Positions 12,964 through 27,103 of a DNA stretch of 64,000 bases are shown piece after piece. The first letter of the stretch is position 1. Each line of letters begins with the position of its first letter. This stretch comes from Todiramphus chloris collaris (lineage: Eukaryota; Chordata; Aves; Coraciiformes; Alcedinidae). The stretch spans positions 1,122,940 through 1,186,939 of the forward strand of contig JANVCC010000120.1 in NCBI GenBank assembly GCA_025345505.1, in the 5' to 3' direction. Position numbers and translations under genes: made by a program. A model generated the notes under the pieces. It was not told the DNA's origin. It saw nothing but the letters and a program-made list of their open reading frames with translations, and ran no database searches.

Positions 12964-15845
12964 GACTGGGGTCAATAATACCCACCCTTTCCTGGAGTAA
13001 AAATTCCTGCCTTTTGCATCTCATGCAGAAGATGACTGGCTGAGAGGGGATAATGCTGCATGAGACCTTACAGCCATCCTGGAGGCCATGGACAGAAACT
13101 GGGACCTAGCTGTACTTTTCTGTGTCCATCAGGGCTGGGTTAAACCTCCTCAATGCCTGCAGGAAATCACACCCCTGTAAGTAAATCCTACATCCAGCTG
13201 GCCCTCGGCCAACCGCTGCTCACCCAGTGCACCCCAGGATGGCAGAGCAGACCCCAAACCACCAGCGATGGATGTGCCCTCCCTAAATAATTCATAGCTT
13301 GAGCTCGCGCTTGGCTTCCTTTGTTATCTTGTTACAAATGAAAAAAATGAACCAAGATTAAAGAGCTCTGGCTCTGTTTCCAAATTTATGGGCATTTAAA
13401 ATGTGATGTTCAAGTCTGTTACTCCTCCAACTGCTGTCAGGCTGCTTCAGTGCAGAGCAGCGTGGGCACCGTGCTCCCAGCCACGGGGCATCACCGTGCT
13501 CAGGTGCGTCACGGGATGGTCAGCATCCTATACCCCTCCAGGGATGAGTGGATCCAGGGGGCTCACAGCCACATGGCCACAGTAGTCCCCATGATATCCA
13601 GCTATACTACCACATCCTCCTCCTCTTCATCATTGTCACCCCCTCTGTCCCACTGCACCTCCACCTTGCCACCCTTTGCCACTCTGCACCCCCCTGGAGG
13701 ACATTCCCCACCGCAGAGCATCCCACCTCCTGCCCCTGGCCCTAAGCCTGTAAAACTCACAGTGGTAATTGGCTCGGACTTGGCTCTGCTCTGCAGAGAC
13801 TCACCTTCTGGAGTGACCCTTTCTCTCTGTTCAGCCTTGAGGGAGCTGAGAGGGCTACCTTAGATTTAGACCTCGAATCTCTAAATTAGGTGAGATGAAT
13901 CCACACCTTCTCTGGCACCTCGTCCCCGTTATTAATCACTGTCTGGGTGCAAAGCTGGGTTCTTCCTGCCTCCCAATTCAGCACCGTTTTTAATGGAAAT
14001 AAAAGCTTCTGCTGTGTGCAGCTCTGCTGATGCCTGGGGCATGAGAGGAAGCTCAGCCGGCTCTGCAGAATCCCACCTGCACCAAGATGACCTTCATCTG
14101 CAAGGCTCACCAGGTAGTCAGGACAGTCAGGGAGAGCAAGGAGCTTCGCCCTGCCTCTGTCCTGGGCCACAGGAGAGCCCATGTGCTGGGTACCACAGCC
14201 CCAGCTTGGGCCGTGTAAGGAGCACGCATCCTTCAGCAGGCTGTGTGCCAAGGGATGCTCTCCCAGGGCTGGTCATGTAGAGGAGCTTTGAGAGAGGGCT
14301 GGGCTCCTTGTGTCCCACTGCCCACTCAGTGCTGGAAATGGGTCTCAGAGCCACAACTTCAGAGGAGGATTGAATCCCACAGGATTGAAGAAATGATGTA
14401 AGAGGTTTTTTTTTTCCAAGAAAATTTTGTTTCTGGAAGCATCAATACTTAATTGCCCTGCCCAGCCCTCAAAGATCTTACTTTTGCAGTGAAACTGGGC
14501 TGTCCACTTAAGGCTTGTTTCCACAGAAGGACAGTGCAGCTTTTAAAATGCAAGAGTTAAAGATATGGCATCACCTGGAGCTGCTGTACAGTTGCCCATG
14601 TTACGCATACAGTTGCCATGCACAGCTAGAGCTGCTCCTCTGGGAAGGGGATAAGACCTTTGTAACCCCATCCATGGCCATTTTCTGTCATTTTTTCAGT
14701 GTCTTGTTGTTCAAAAGGGGGCCAACACCATCTAGAGAAACTCAGTGCACCATGGGGGTGGTGACAACATGGGGTGCCTGCTGGTGCTGGGCTCTCTGTG
14801 CTGACCTCGTGGGCATTTCAGGACAACACCAAGAGGCTGTTTTTGTTACGTGCAGTGATCTATACCCAGAATGGGGGCAACTGAGTTGCAATGTTCTTGT
14901 TTGTTGATGAATGCACAGGAGATGTGCCCAGTGTCCCTGAGCTGGGGGCAGCTTCCCCCCAGCCAGCTGGAGAGGAGGGAGGGAGAGATGATGTAGATAT
15001 TGTTGGTTGCAATGCATCTTCTGGGGGTCTGTCCAAGACTGGATCCTGTTTGGGGGCCAAAGAACTTTGCAGGGACAAGCAGGGCTGAGCTGAAGCTGAG
15101 GAGGCAGCTCTGAAGAAAGGCTGCTTTGGATGATGCTTCTGAGCACACCCTCTGCCTTGGAGACAGTTTTTACCCTTCTGCTGTGTTTTCCTTTCTCTTC
15201 CACTAATGCAGCTTCTGGCAGTTCAAATGGTTGGTCTCATTGCTTGGAGGGGGGATGCAGTACCCCCAGGGACCACCCGACTGATGTGCTCTGCTTCCCC
15301 ATATCTCTAACCAGCCACAGAGGTTTTTTTTCCAAGGGTCCAGGCAAGAGAACCAACACATGGCAAAAGGGTTTGTTCTTAAGCACAGTCAGTGATGTGA
15401 GCATCAGGAGGACTCACGTTACCAGCTCAGTGTTCGGATCATTCATGAGGAGGTTGTTTGCAGATATTGCTGTTCCTATCAAACCTGTGACTGATGCTAC
15501 ATGTTCTCAAGCACAGCTTTGGCTTGTTCCATCCTACCTTCCCATCTGCAGGTGATTAGGTACCCTGTGCTCTGATAGCCTTCTCCCTGGCCAGGAAAGC
15601 AGACCCAGATGGTCACCTCCTCAACTCACAGGCAGTTCCTGATGTTTTATTTGGAGGGGGTGGAGGAGGGGAGCAGAATATTTGTGAAAAATCTCTTTTC
15701 TGGCCAGCAGCCAGTAAGTTTCTGCCCCATGTTGTGCACTTACCTCTCTGCTTGCCGCAGTGTTGGTAAGAACCAGGCAAAGGCAGGTAGCACCATTCAT
15801 CAAGCACAGCTATGCCATCGATGTTAATGGATGATGACACCCTGA

Positions 15846-15878
15846 CCCCCTCCTTTCCCCTCCCCCCCCCCCTCCCCG
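15846..15878. repeat. C-rich tract
   Basis: A nearly pure pyrimidine tract with a core of about eleven C. It is a simple sequence with no associated element recognised. Confidence 0.7.
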
Positions 15879-18800
15879 ATCAGTTTTTATCCTAAAATTA
15901 GCCTTTACCGGCAAGGTTTGTGCTCTCATCCTTCATCAATGCCCATCTGACAAGGGATGAACTGACTTAGAAATAAAGAGCACAGAGCAGACAGGGTGAG
16001 AGGAAAATAGCTCTAATGTAAAAATAAACGGTGTCCAGCCACCCACTGCGTCCAGCTGAGCTCCCAGTAGGGTCTCACACGCCTGACACAGAGCAGCAGC
16101 TGCCCTTTCATTAGCAGCCTGCTCATTCTCTCCCCCTACAGCTGAATTCCCCTTGAAAAAAAAAAGACACGAAGTGACAGGAAGGAGAAAGAGCCCCTGA
16201 CTCCAGGGCTGTGAGCAGCCTGGTGTGCTCTTGGCTGCGGGGACGCACTGCCTGGGTCCTGCTGAAAGTGTGCGGAGGTGAGAAGGGACCTTGGTCCTAC
16301 CTTGTCCCACAGCTGCTGTGGGAAAGGGATGGAGGGGTCTCTGCTCTCCGTTTCACCCCATCCACTGCTTCTTCAGGACCTTTCTCTTTCCACAGACAAG
16401 ATGGTCCTGTGCTTCTCCAGGGTTTAAACTGCTGTATTTACTACCTGCTCAGTGAATGTCTCCGAGTCCAGAGAACAGCACAGACTCCAACCCTTTAGAT
16501 CCAGAATAAACAGGGGCACCCCAGTCCTCCACTGTGAAAGGACTGCAACCCCCTGCTCCCATGCTGTGAGGAGCTGGCAGGACAAGCAGCTGGGAGGAGC
16601 AAGGAAGGCTGGAGGAGCAAGGCTCTGGGTCTCACAGAAGTCTCTTTGTCCTGAGTTTCTGAAGAATTCAGTTCAGCAGCATGACATGGGTTCATATCAG
16701 ACTGAGCTGGGTGCACGGAGAGTGCTAAGCTGCTCCAACAGCATTGTACTGTGCTACGTGCCCTTGAAATCTGCTCTCTGGGGCCTGTTCTGCCTGTGGA
16801 CACAAATTTTCCTTCTTTTTCTGGGTGCTGAAGCTCCTGCTTAGTTACCCACAATGCGAATGAGGCCAGGGAGACGTTGCTGGAGAAGCCCCAGGTTCTG
16901 GAGTACCTTGACTTTGAACTGAAGACCAGGAGAACGTCACTGCACTACTCAGATGTTAAACAACCCTGAGCAAAGCCTTCTGCACCCTTCACATCCAGCC
17001 ATCCGAGCCGCTCCCCTGGAGTGGGCCTGTGCCCATGTGCTTAAAAATGCCACCACATCTCTGGAGTCCCCAGACCCAGAGTCCTATCCATGTTCTCTTT
17101 GAAGCCTCATGGTATTGACCCTCCTGACCTGCAACAACCCAGCTACACGAGGAGCAGCTTTTGCAAACCTTCCTTGCACGATGGGCGTGTTGATTCACGT
17201 GAACATGGACAGTCCTGCTCACGTTAGCCAGTGCTCGCAGATCTGAGCCTCTGGAAATGCAACAAGTGGACGGAAGACCTTTAAGTCTTTCCAAGGTACT
17301 TCGTGGAGACATAAAAGCTCAAATTTCCTGGTTCTGTCTCTCTTCCTGAAAAACCTACAGCAAACCCTGCGACGCAGAGAAGCTAGGCACCATAATCTCG
17401 CTTCAGCTCCCCGAAACTAGCCAAGCAGAGGAGAAAAATGATTTAGATGATTTACAGCACTTCGGAAGAGTTGAAAAAAGTGAAGTAAATAATAAATCAA
17501 AACCAGCAAAAAGAACAAGAATACATCCATCTTTTATGAGCTCTATTCACTGCTGTATGTACAGTTCAGACATAAAACAAACGCGCTGTGCAAAGTTGCT
17601 CCTGCTTCAGAAGTGTCTGTGCCCAGCAGTTTCAGAGCACTTCCAAACTACATAAAAGCAGAGGCAGAGGGAGGCACAGGCGCTGTCTGCTGAGTGCAGG
17701 AAACTAGCTCCTATTCTCTGCCTCCTTATCAGCCTTCTGCATGGGGATGATTTCAGCTGGGAGATGGGGAGCACAATGAATCCATGAGAAAAATTATTTC
17801 TTCTAAAAAATATACACTTCATCTTCAGGGTCCTTGCCCCACTGAAATTGCACCTGATGCATTTGTCAGCTGCAAAGAACCCTCTCACTCTTACTACAGT
17901 GTCTCAAACACTGCTGTCTGAAGGCTGCCCAGAGTCCTCCGAAAGGTCCCTTCATCCACCTACAAGAGGCCCTTGGAAAGGACTCCCACAGAAGGGTCTG
18001 TTCCTCTGATGCTCCGTTTGAGAAGCACAGTTCCTGGCTGGGACATTGCTGAAGGGTGCAGCCTTCAAGCATGGGTAACTGCACAGCAGAACAGTAAAAG
18101 GGAGAATATAGGAGGTAGGTTAGCACAGAAACAAATTACTGCTTTGAAAGACAGAAAATTTCCTGAAAACAGCTCAGCTTCACAAGAACTGCAGATGGCA
18201 CAATCACCTATGGCCTCATGTTTGAGGAGCTCTGTACTGAATCTATACCAAATCTTGTCCAATACCTCTCCTTGCAGACCGAATCCAAACATGGAAAGTA
18301 TATGCTTCAAGGACTTGGACGGAGGCAAAATTCTCCAAAGACACTGACCCAAGAGACTCTTGCTGAAGTCTTGCAAGGATGTGGATGTGGTTTTGGTGCA
18401 CCTCTTACAGGAAACAGAAATTCCATTTGAATCCCAAAGAACCAGCCTTCCACCTCCTTCACCTCAAGGGGTAACAGACTGATGTCGTGGCCCAGCACAA
18501 GACCTGGACAGAACTTTTCTCAGTAAGGACACAAGGACCAGCTTTGTGTGCAGGATGACCCTGTTCACCCCAGGCAGCCCTGGTCATTCTCTGGAGGGTC
18601 TGGAAGTCTCTGCCTGAACACCCTCCATGATCTCTTGACCCCGAGGGCTGCAGAAATTGTACATCTTTGGATCAGGAAACAGCCCATTCTCCATTTTTCA
18701 TGTTGTGCCACTAGATCCAAACAGAAATAATAGACAGGTCTGAGGCACATCAGCTTTGAGGGACTCCCCCCTGGTCTGTCCAGCCCAGTGATGTACAGAC

Positions 18801-20589
18801 CCATGTCTGTTCATATCCTAACAGGTGCAGTGCAACAGGACACTCCCAAAATGATGGGATCCACATGGATGAACTTTGCTGACATCCTCGTCAGCTTTGA
18901 TCAATTGCAGCAGATGTGTCAGGATGGGTCTGGTCACATCTGGGCTTGGTAGCTGCTCACCCACACCAGGGACTGGATGACATGGCCTATTTTACCTCGT
19001 TTTAGGCAGGCAATTTACAAGACCAAGGAGAAAGGAGAGTGAGGTTCTGCCTTCACCCAGGATGCCCTGGGCCCCCACAGCTGTTTGCAGTGAAGTGGGG
19101 TCCAGACCAGCTGCATCCTGAGGCCAGATTCTAGCTCATCCTAACACAGAGATCCTATCTCCCATATTTAGAGGCATCTGTGACCTCTCGAGCTGGCAGG
19201 CTCCTCATAGAGTCACATCCCACCAGATGTTGGTTACAGATCTGTCTCCTGGATGGTGGTGGCTTTTCGTGAAGGATACCAGAGCAGCCTGTTCCTTCAG
19301 TCCCAACGGCAGTTGGCTGCTTTTGTTCACTGGGCAGATTCCTCGTCCTGCCCTTTGCTACCAGCCAGCAGCCATAGGTTCTGGTCCAGGACACAGGAAG
19401 GTTCCTCAGAGAGCAGCTTCCAGGATCACCTTTCAGCCTTTCCAAGCTTCTAGTGGAAAAAGCTCTGGAGAATCAGTCTCACCACCAACCTTCTGGATTC
19501 TAAACCCAGCTCCACCTCTTCAGGCTCCAGCACGAGCAGGGATGATTTCTGTAGAGCCCCAACACTCTCCACTTTCATCACCACTAACCTCCAGAAGCCC
19601 TTCTGTGGAGGGTTTTTCTTTTCTCAAAAGCAGCAGCTCATGGCAAGAGTAAATTACGAAATCAGTGCTCTCCCTTCTCACTGTAACCCAGCCCAGATCT
19701 GCAAATCCTGTGATGAAGAAGGAATGGATCAGGAGGATCTTCTCCACTCCACAGGAGCAGAGCTGGGAGCAAGGATGCTCTGAGCACCAGGAGAAACAGG
19801 AAGGGCTGTCTGAACCCTGGCAGGCCATGCTCAGCCTGCCTACCACACAGCAATGGGACCCAGTGGGACGGGGATAGTTTGTTCCCATCACCACAACTGC
19901 AATGTCTCTGGTCATACTGGATCCTGACATCGACTAGAAAGAGTTCATCCCCTGATACCAGTGCCCTCTACGAGGAATTGAGCTACTTCCCACTGCTGGG
20001 GCAGCTAAGTTTCCAGTGGAAGCCATTTGGGATACATGGCATTGTCCAAGGAGACAGGATCTTTCGTTAGATGATGGAGACTTGCTCAATGTTTTCTGCC
20101 TCTGGCCTCCTCCAACTCCAGTACCCTTTGTGGCTTTCTTAAGACACACTGTTCTCAGACACCCACACCCCTCTGAGCAAGTTCAGGCTCTTGGTGCAGC
20201 AGCCAGCAGGCTCTAGCAGAGGGATCCTGCCCTTTTGCATGTCCTGGGACAATCATCTGCAGCACAGCAGAAAACAGCCTCCTGCAAAACACCATCACAC
20301 TGCAGTGCAGAGCAGTGACTGACAGAGCCCGAGGGGCTGGAGGAGGTGAAGCACTAGCCATGAGGTCCTGGTATGCAGGACAGACTTTCCCCAGAAAGAT
20401 CCCAGTCCTGGGTAGAGAGGGTACCCGCAACCCAGCACCACTCCGAACAGGCATGCAGGACATCCAGGCTCAAGTCAAGCCACCTCCCTCTGACAGAGCT
20501 CCCCCAGCAATGCCCAGTTAACAAGACACTTTCTCTCTGTCTTCCTAACACCTTCTGGTTTTCCAGACCTGTTCAGATGACATTCCTCC

Positions 20590-20680
20590 TAATTCCAATA
20601 TGGAGAAAATGAGGCACAGATGAGCAGAGTCTGTGCAAAGCCTCAGAGCACCTCAACAGCAGAGCTGGAAAGTGCCCTCG
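20590..20680 (-). mobile_element. MIR/CORE-SINE-like fragment
   Basis: On the plus strand the segment reads TATGGAGAAAATGAGGCACAGA, then AGAGTCTGTGCAAAGCCTCAGAGCACC-like sequence and CAGAGCTGGAA. This is the order found in the reverse complement of MIR (an ancient tRNA-derived CORE-SINE): GAGGAAACTGAGGCACAGAG, then the CTTGCCCAAGGTCACACAGC block, then GGCAGAGCTGG. The tRNA-like head is not visible, so the copy is a 90-bp internal piece. Heavy divergence fits an element that amplified before the radiation of amniotes. I am fairly, not fully, sure of the family. Confidence 0.5.
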
Positions 20681-21604
20681 TCAGCACCTTGGGACCTACT
20701 CTGCCCCAGCTCCTGGTGCCAGATTCCACAGAGCATTCTCACATCATGCTCTGGCACACTGGGTCCCTGCCTCTGGTGCACCATCCATCTCTCAGGCTGC
20801 TTCCCATGATGTCCCAACAGATGCTTCCCCCCCAGCTTGCTGAATCACTCCCAGTCAGACCCAGCAGGTCTGCCCTTTACACGTGGCAATGGAGAAACGG
20901 GATGGACCAAGGGGGATGATGCTGCGCACGTGGGGCTGTTCAGTCAAGCCCAGCATGCAGTGTGGGCAACCCAGTCAGCAACAGAACAGATTAAAAAATA
21001 ACGGAGGAAAGCAGAGCTTTCTGTCCTCTTTTCACACCTCCAAAGCAAGTGGTGCTGCGTGCCCTTGGGGTACCTGGTACCTTCCTTGAAAGCTCAATGC
21101 CAGAAGCTGCCTGTGCCCTTGCAGTGCTGGGTAGCTGGAAATGGGCCGTCTGAAGCAATCTGCAATGCGTGCTGCTTTTAATTAGAAAGGGCTGCACGCC
21201 CACCTGCAAGCCGCTGTAAATCTGGTCTGCACTGTAAAGAATGTCCTGGATTTAAGTTGTAATTAGAACTTCTATTGACGGTGCAAAGCCTCATTTTTCA
21301 TGTGAAGCTGCTCATTGCTCCCAGTCAAGAAATCAATCTGGGCCCGTTGAAGAGATGGGGCCGTCAGATTTGCAGGATGGATTGATGTGGAGAATACTGA
21401 GTCTCTTAACCCCTCTGTTGCCCTGTCTCTCACTGGGGTGGGAAGGGGCAGTGGGGGGGAGCAGGAGGACACTGCAGTGCCTTCGTGGTTCCCTGCACCC
21501 AAACCCTGCTGCAGAAGGGCAGCAGGAACTCTGCTTTACAGGACAGTGACTTGCAGCCTGCCTGATCTCCCTGTTGGAGCAGTGCAGGACAGGGACAGAG
21601 CCTA
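20681..21604. other. No gene recognised
   Basis: About 0.9 kb between the MIR-like piece and the CR1 tail. It is A+T-rich around 21.18-21.30 kb. No features can be supported. Confidence 0.5.
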
Positions 21605-21660
21605 GCATCCTAGATGACCTTTAAAGGTCCCTTCCAACCCAAAACATTATACGATTTTAT
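21605..21660 (+). mobile_element. CR1 LINE, 3' tip only
   Basis: The last about 55 bp of a CR1 LINE: TAGATGACCTTTAAAGGTCC, then CTTCCAACCC and a decayed ATTCTATG-type terminus (CATTATACGATTTTAT). CR1 copies in birds are usually 5'-truncated, and the reverse transcriptase recognises this 3' end. The octamer tail has mutated, which suggests an older copy than those at 57-63 kb. Confidence 0.85.
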
Positions 21661-24600
21661 TATCCTCTGTCTAGTTGGAAGAATAAGAGCACTCAGAAAC
21701 TATTTCAGCTGTAGCACACAGTTCCAGATGCTTGCTGTGTCCTACCAGCTGAAGCTGTGACCAGTATTTCCCCAGCCGGGCAGTCCCTGGGGAAAAAATT
21801 TGGAGAGCGGCATGTCCACTTCTTGGGGATGCCGTCATCTTGCTCTTCTGAGGATGTTCTTTGCCACAGATCTGTGGGCCAAGACCAGATCTGGATCTCC
21901 TTGTCCTTGTCCTCTTGCTGGGCTCTGGAGGATGTGCTGCCTGCTCCTCCTGTCCCACGTGACATGCTCGGGTGCTGCAGTCTGCCCATGCTGCTGAAAC
22001 CATCGCTGCCAGCTGGAGTAATTCTCTGTGCCACAGGAAAAGTCACCAGTTGACAACCTGTGCTTTGCTGGTGCTTGGCCATAATTTAGCACATCACCTG
22101 TCACTGCTGGAGGGGGGATACCAGGGATTAGCAACACCTTTGTCCAAGTCTCTGTGCCACTGCAGACTGATCAGACTTGTGCCCACTTAATTACAGCAGA
22201 TTATGAACCTCTGCCACAGCAGGGACAGTCCAGCACAGTCAGCTGGGGACCTCACAGTGAAGAGAGTAGAAATAATTTAGGGCAGCAATGTTTGCTTTTC
22301 TCTCATACAACCTCCATGGATCTACACTTCCTATTCCAGCATCTGACACAGTGTCTGCTTCTTGATACCATCCTGGCCCTACTGGCATCTGGTGCAAACC
22401 TTCAGCACCAGTGCTCAGCTGAGACCAGTGTATGAAGGGCTTCTGACTGTCTGTAGGAGCCTGACTTAGCGTTCTGTTGTGCTCTCTGAGAAAGCCTCCT
22501 GAGCATTGCTTCGCTCTTCTTGCTTTTCTTGTTCTTTGCCAAGCAAAACAGCGTCCTGTGGAGGCATCACTTCTCCTTCCACAGATCCCCACGGAACCCA
22601 GAGGAGGGAACATCTCGCTGACCACTTCAGCTTGGCTTGAATGCCCCACCTGGGATTACAGCTAAAGGGACTTCAGCAAATCCCTTCCTTGATACAAACA
22701 GCATCGGCAGAGCTGGGTCTTGCCCTTCACTCCCTTGCTGGGACATGGGACATAGGACATCACAGCACCTATTGGGTTCATCAGGGCTCCGATGGCCAGC
22801 TGAGAAGTGGGGCAGGGATTGCAGGAAGCTGGCAGGTGAGTGTGCACTCTCCTCCCTGTCAGTGCGATGTTTCTGGGTGCCAAAGCTTTTTGGTCACTGT
22901 CCATCCTCACATTTTTAATAACCCTCTTGCCAGCGTTGGCATTTGTGTGCACACCCTTGTGTGTGCCCATGCACAAGCGATGCCATTCTGTGTGAGGATA
23001 CCATCCTTTGGACTTCACAGCCATCAGTATTTCAGCGGCAATGAGTGTCCTGGTATGTCTACAGATGAGGGATGTGTCAGCCCACGTCTGTCTGTGTCTG
23101 GCTTCACTCCAAGTTGTACACAAGGGCTGTGTCTTGCCTGCAGGCTGGGAGGTAGATCCTTTTCTGTGTCCCCAACCCTGCCCACTTCCCCTGTAACAAT
23201 TCCAGATCCCTGTCATTTGATGCTGAAATAAAAAATGGACCCATTAAAGGCTGTGGCAGAGACTGGAGGAGAAGATGATCTCTGCCACCATCTGCTGAGA
23301 AATCAGAGATGCACCTTTGGGTGTTCAGGTGGCACAGGAAGGACTGATTTTACCAGCCGTCCAAGAGATAGCAGTGATATTTAGTCTGTCTGAGCAGAAT
23401 TCACCACATCCCCACACCAGATGGCTTCCTGGGGACCTGGAGGTGTACGGTTAACATGCAAATGGCAAAAGAGGTAGAGTTTCTATCTTACAGGAAGTCC
23501 CCTGACTCTTTGCAAGGGCTCTCTCCACACACGACCTCGTTTTTGCACCCATTTGTAACATAAATAGAGACTGTAGGAGCCTCTGATGACATCCCATCCC
23601 TGACAGCCTCAGTGCCAAGAGGCTGCAGCCAGGGGAGGGTAGAAGCAAGGCAAGAAGAAGAGGGTTAGGGTAGCAGGTACTGGTCCAGGGTATCTGCTCA
23701 CATGGGAAACTCTTGCCTGATTCAGTGCCTGCCCTCTCCGACCACAGCTCTGCTGCTGTGTTGCTGACTCCACGCCTGGTGGGTCTGCTGCTGATGTATC
23801 TCAAGTGAAGCGCGGCTGGGGACTGGGGATATGCTCCAGAAAGCAGCTGGTCAAACCCAGTTCACTTGGGCACAGGGTACAGATGACTGCCCTGCTTCCC
23901 ATCTGGCTGATCAAATCTCTTGCCTCTGACCTGCTGAACACAGAAATGCTCTACGGAAACCACAGGACTCTGGCTCAGGGCCTCAGTAGCCAAAGACAGC
24001 AGCCGGCTGGTCTTGCCTTCTTTGGAGACTGTAGTGTGGAGTGTCTAAATTGTTTGCTTAGGGAAAGGAGAAGTTTTACTTCTTTTGTCCTCTATGTTTC
24101 TGCCCTGTCTACTTAACCTGAGAGCTCCCTGGCCCAGCTCCATTCAGCATCATATTCACATACATGGGAACAGAGCCCTCCAATTTGGTGTCTCATGTGC
24201 TGGTAGAAGTGAGACATCACAGAGCAGAAGGATGAGGCAGGGCTTTGTAGATCTAAGAACCAGGAATCACCACCCAAACTTCCCCTGTTTCTCAGAGCAG
24301 TGCCGTGCACCCTATGCGAGCCCTGGTGATGGTGATAGGCATTGCCACCCTCTGCATCCTCACCACTTGCAGCTGTCTGCGCTATGGGCTCAGCACCCCA
24401 GACCTGTAGGGAGGCCCCAGCCTGGGTCCAGCTCACAGAGGACTCTGCCCACCAAGAGAGGGGTCCCTGATGGATCCACACCTGTCTGTGCTCCTGCTTC
24501 TCCCATGAGCTTTCTGGTTGCATTTTGGGGTTGATGCTCCCCAGGTTCTACAGTGGTGGGTCACAGCCACAACCTGCATTTTCTCTGACATCCTGGTCAG

Positions 24601-24823
24601 AAGTCAATGTCCCAGAATGCTTGACTCATCAGGGTACACCCATGTTCCAAGTCCTATGGAAGGTGGCTTGGCTTCTGGCTTCTGATGAGGAGCAGAACCC
24701 ATCAGGCACCAGCCTGGCTGGTGCCAGCTCCACATGGCTGGGTCAGATCTAGGCATGGGTTCAGGGGTTCACAATGATCTCCCACCCACCCCATGTGACA
24801 TGCTGGTTGTCAGAGGATGCTGG

Positions 24824-24848
24824 ACAACATGTGGTCCACAACATGTGG
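24824..24848. repeat. Short tandem duplication, 14-bp period
   Basis: ACAACATGTGG occurs twice (24824-24834 and 24838-24848), separated by TCC. It looks like a replication-slippage duplication. Confidence 0.8.
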
Positions 24849-25979
24849 ATAATGGTCTACAGGGAGGCAGGAGGCCAGGTGGTATTTTCAGGAACTATAC
24901 TTCCTGGGGACTCCTGAGGATGGTTTCACGGCTGTGTAAATATAAAATATTGAAAATCTGGAGCCAGCTTTCTCAACAGAGGGTCAGGAAGCTGTAAAGA
25001 AGGTGATGTGAACTAATCAGAGCCGACATAAAGCTGCCAAGACCCAAGTTAAGCCTGCTGTGGATTTGGATTCACACTGGAGATAAAGAGGCAGCTCTAG
25101 GAGAGCTGGCCTCTGGAGCTGGTTCAGATTAACCCTGATTTTCAGCAACATTTCATGCTATTCCAGTCCACAAATCCCGATGGCTCTACCAGTGCATGCT
25201 GGGACGGACCACAGAGCCCTGGAGATGGCATCTCTGCCACCCCTCTGCCAGCCCAGCCCGTCCTCACCTTCCCAGCACCGAGTGCTTGTGCCAGGAGCTG
25301 GTGCCGCTCTACTGAGCCACGGTGCCTTTTTCCTCCTTCCCTCTTGGCAGAGGCAGGGTGGATAAGGCAGGGGAGTCTAAGGAGAGCCCTAAGCCATAAG
25401 TCTTAAGGAAGGGGCAACACCCCATCCCCAGACACAGCCTCTGCAAAGGGTCAACAGCCTGTGGCAGCACTTGCAGCGTGACTCACATCCCTGCATCCCT
25501 CTGGAGCCCAGTCCCTGCCATCCCCTCTGCTGTGCAGCAGCCTCTCTGCAGGACTGGCCTTGCCCCTGCCAACACCTACCCCATGGAGAGGCAGAGCCTG
25601 TGGCAGATTTTCAACCGGTGCTCCCCTGGCATTGCCAGAGCGATGAGGTCCCACGTGGGCAGCAGCAAGGCTGGCGTTAACCCCAGCCCTGATGTGCTCC
25701 CTCCTGGCTGCATCACTGTGGTACCCTGTGACCGTGGCTCTTCTGGGGCTCCCACTTGTGGGGTGAGACTGTCCCTAATTGGGAGGCTGGCACGAGGCGC
25801 CTGCCTTACGAATTCCCAGCCTGGCTCCCAGCAGAGCAGAAAGAGCAGATTAGTCATCCTTCCCCCCAGTGCCGAGCTGGCTCCGGGCTCCCACACGCTG
25901 CTGCTAATGCATTGGCTTCACTTGGGCAGGCTGGGAAATCCCAATTCTGCAGATTTATGATCCGAGAGCCGTGTGAGCT

Positions 25980-25998
25980 GGGGAGGGTGGGGGGGGGG
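25980..25998 (+). other. Candidate G-quadruplex run
   Basis: GGGGAGGGTGGGGGGGGGG offers at least four G3 runs with one-base loops. It is followed by a GTGTGTG stretch. Folding is inferred from sequence pattern only. Confidence 0.5.
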
Positions 25999-27080
25999 TG
26001 TGTGATATGACACGCACCTTGGAGATGTACCCTGGCCTGGCCTTTCTCTCCAGCCTCGTGTCGTGACGTGAACAATGATGTGACCCTGAGAAGGAAGGTG
26101 GGGGTATGTGGAGTTGGGAAAAGGGTGACAGGAGCAGAAAAAGGCTTGGAGAGAGTCATGGGGAGAGGAGGGTAACCACATCCCAAGTATTTCTGGATGA
26201 CAGCAAGAGTGGGCTCCCATTCTGCTGCATTGCTGTGTGAGTACCACCCTAGAGTGGGGGCACAGTGTCCCCCCAGGTATCTCTAGAGGGACCCATCCCT
26301 TCTGATACTGAGCAGTCACTAAAGAAACTCCCGGCCAGAAGTGTAGAACCTTTTGGCCCAGACCACATCACAGGGCTGGAGCAGGGCATCCCTGACAGAG
26401 TGACCCCCTTGCAGACAAAGACACTGGGCAAACACCTCGCTCTGGTCCTGCTCTGGGGCTGGGAGATGCCCTTCCCACCTCCACCCCGTTGCTGAGGAGA
26501 CCCAGAGAAATAAAGACACCCTTAAAGCTTTTGGAAAGGGGAAGACAGAGAAGCCCAGTGAGGCTGAGCAGTTGTAGGGGATGGTGATGGCATCCATAGG
26601 TTGCACTCCAGCTCACACATCCCAGAGCAAAGGCACATAGACAAGGGAAGGAGCTTGTCTGGCAGAGAACAATGGGCAAGAGTGACCATGCTGTGGCACA
26701 GTGTCCCTGGAGTGCTGCAGCAGGATGGCTCTTGCTGTCACGGGCTACAAAACCACCTTAAAATAGACTCCAGGAGGGCTTCATCTCAAAGCCTATTATC
26801 TGCACTGAATGCCAGATTAGTGAGCAAAGCCCTCCTTGGGCTTTGAAAATGCTCTGCTAAGGAGGGATAATCATGTCATTGAGGCCCTCCAGGAGCCACC
26901 ATGGAGGAGCTGGGGACAGCAGTGACCTCAGCAGATGATTTATGTAAGGAGGATCAGGGTTGAGGGGGAATGGCCCCCTCAGTTCAAAGGTTGCTTTCCA
27001 CGGCCACCTTCACCACACCCTGACCAGCCACCACTTCTCTGAGCTGCGTGCAGGCTGGCAACACCCTGTCATCTACCACC

Positions 27081-27103
27081 CTCCCTCCTCCTCCTCCTCA
27101 TCC
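27081..27103. repeat. (TCC)n microsatellite
   Basis: A short trinucleotide pyrimidine run with about five TCC units. Confidence 0.7.

Larger units (their letters stand above)
12161..20588. other. No gene recognised; a few simple tracts
   Basis: About 8.4 kb without a recognisable gene or interspersed repeat, apart from a T9G9 junction near 12.95 kb and a C-rich tract near 15.86 kb. A 101-codon stop-free stretch without an early ATG lies at 17350-17655, with a pyrimidine-rich tract and AG just upstream. Stretches of this length are common by chance here, so I do not call an exon. The 18.5-20.5 kb segment gives no recognisable protein in any frame. Confidence 0.5.

Noticed and set aside
17350-17655. 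101-codon stop-free stretch preceded by a pyrimidine tract and CAG, rich in Lys/Glu/Asp, as a possible exon
   Set aside because: No paired donor, no recognised protein, and stop-free stretches of this length are common by chance in 64 kb.
18560-18650. Possible old CR1 piece (TTCTCTGGAGGGTCTGGAAGTC-like)
   Set aside because: The shared words are short and the surrounding order does not follow CR1 on either strand.
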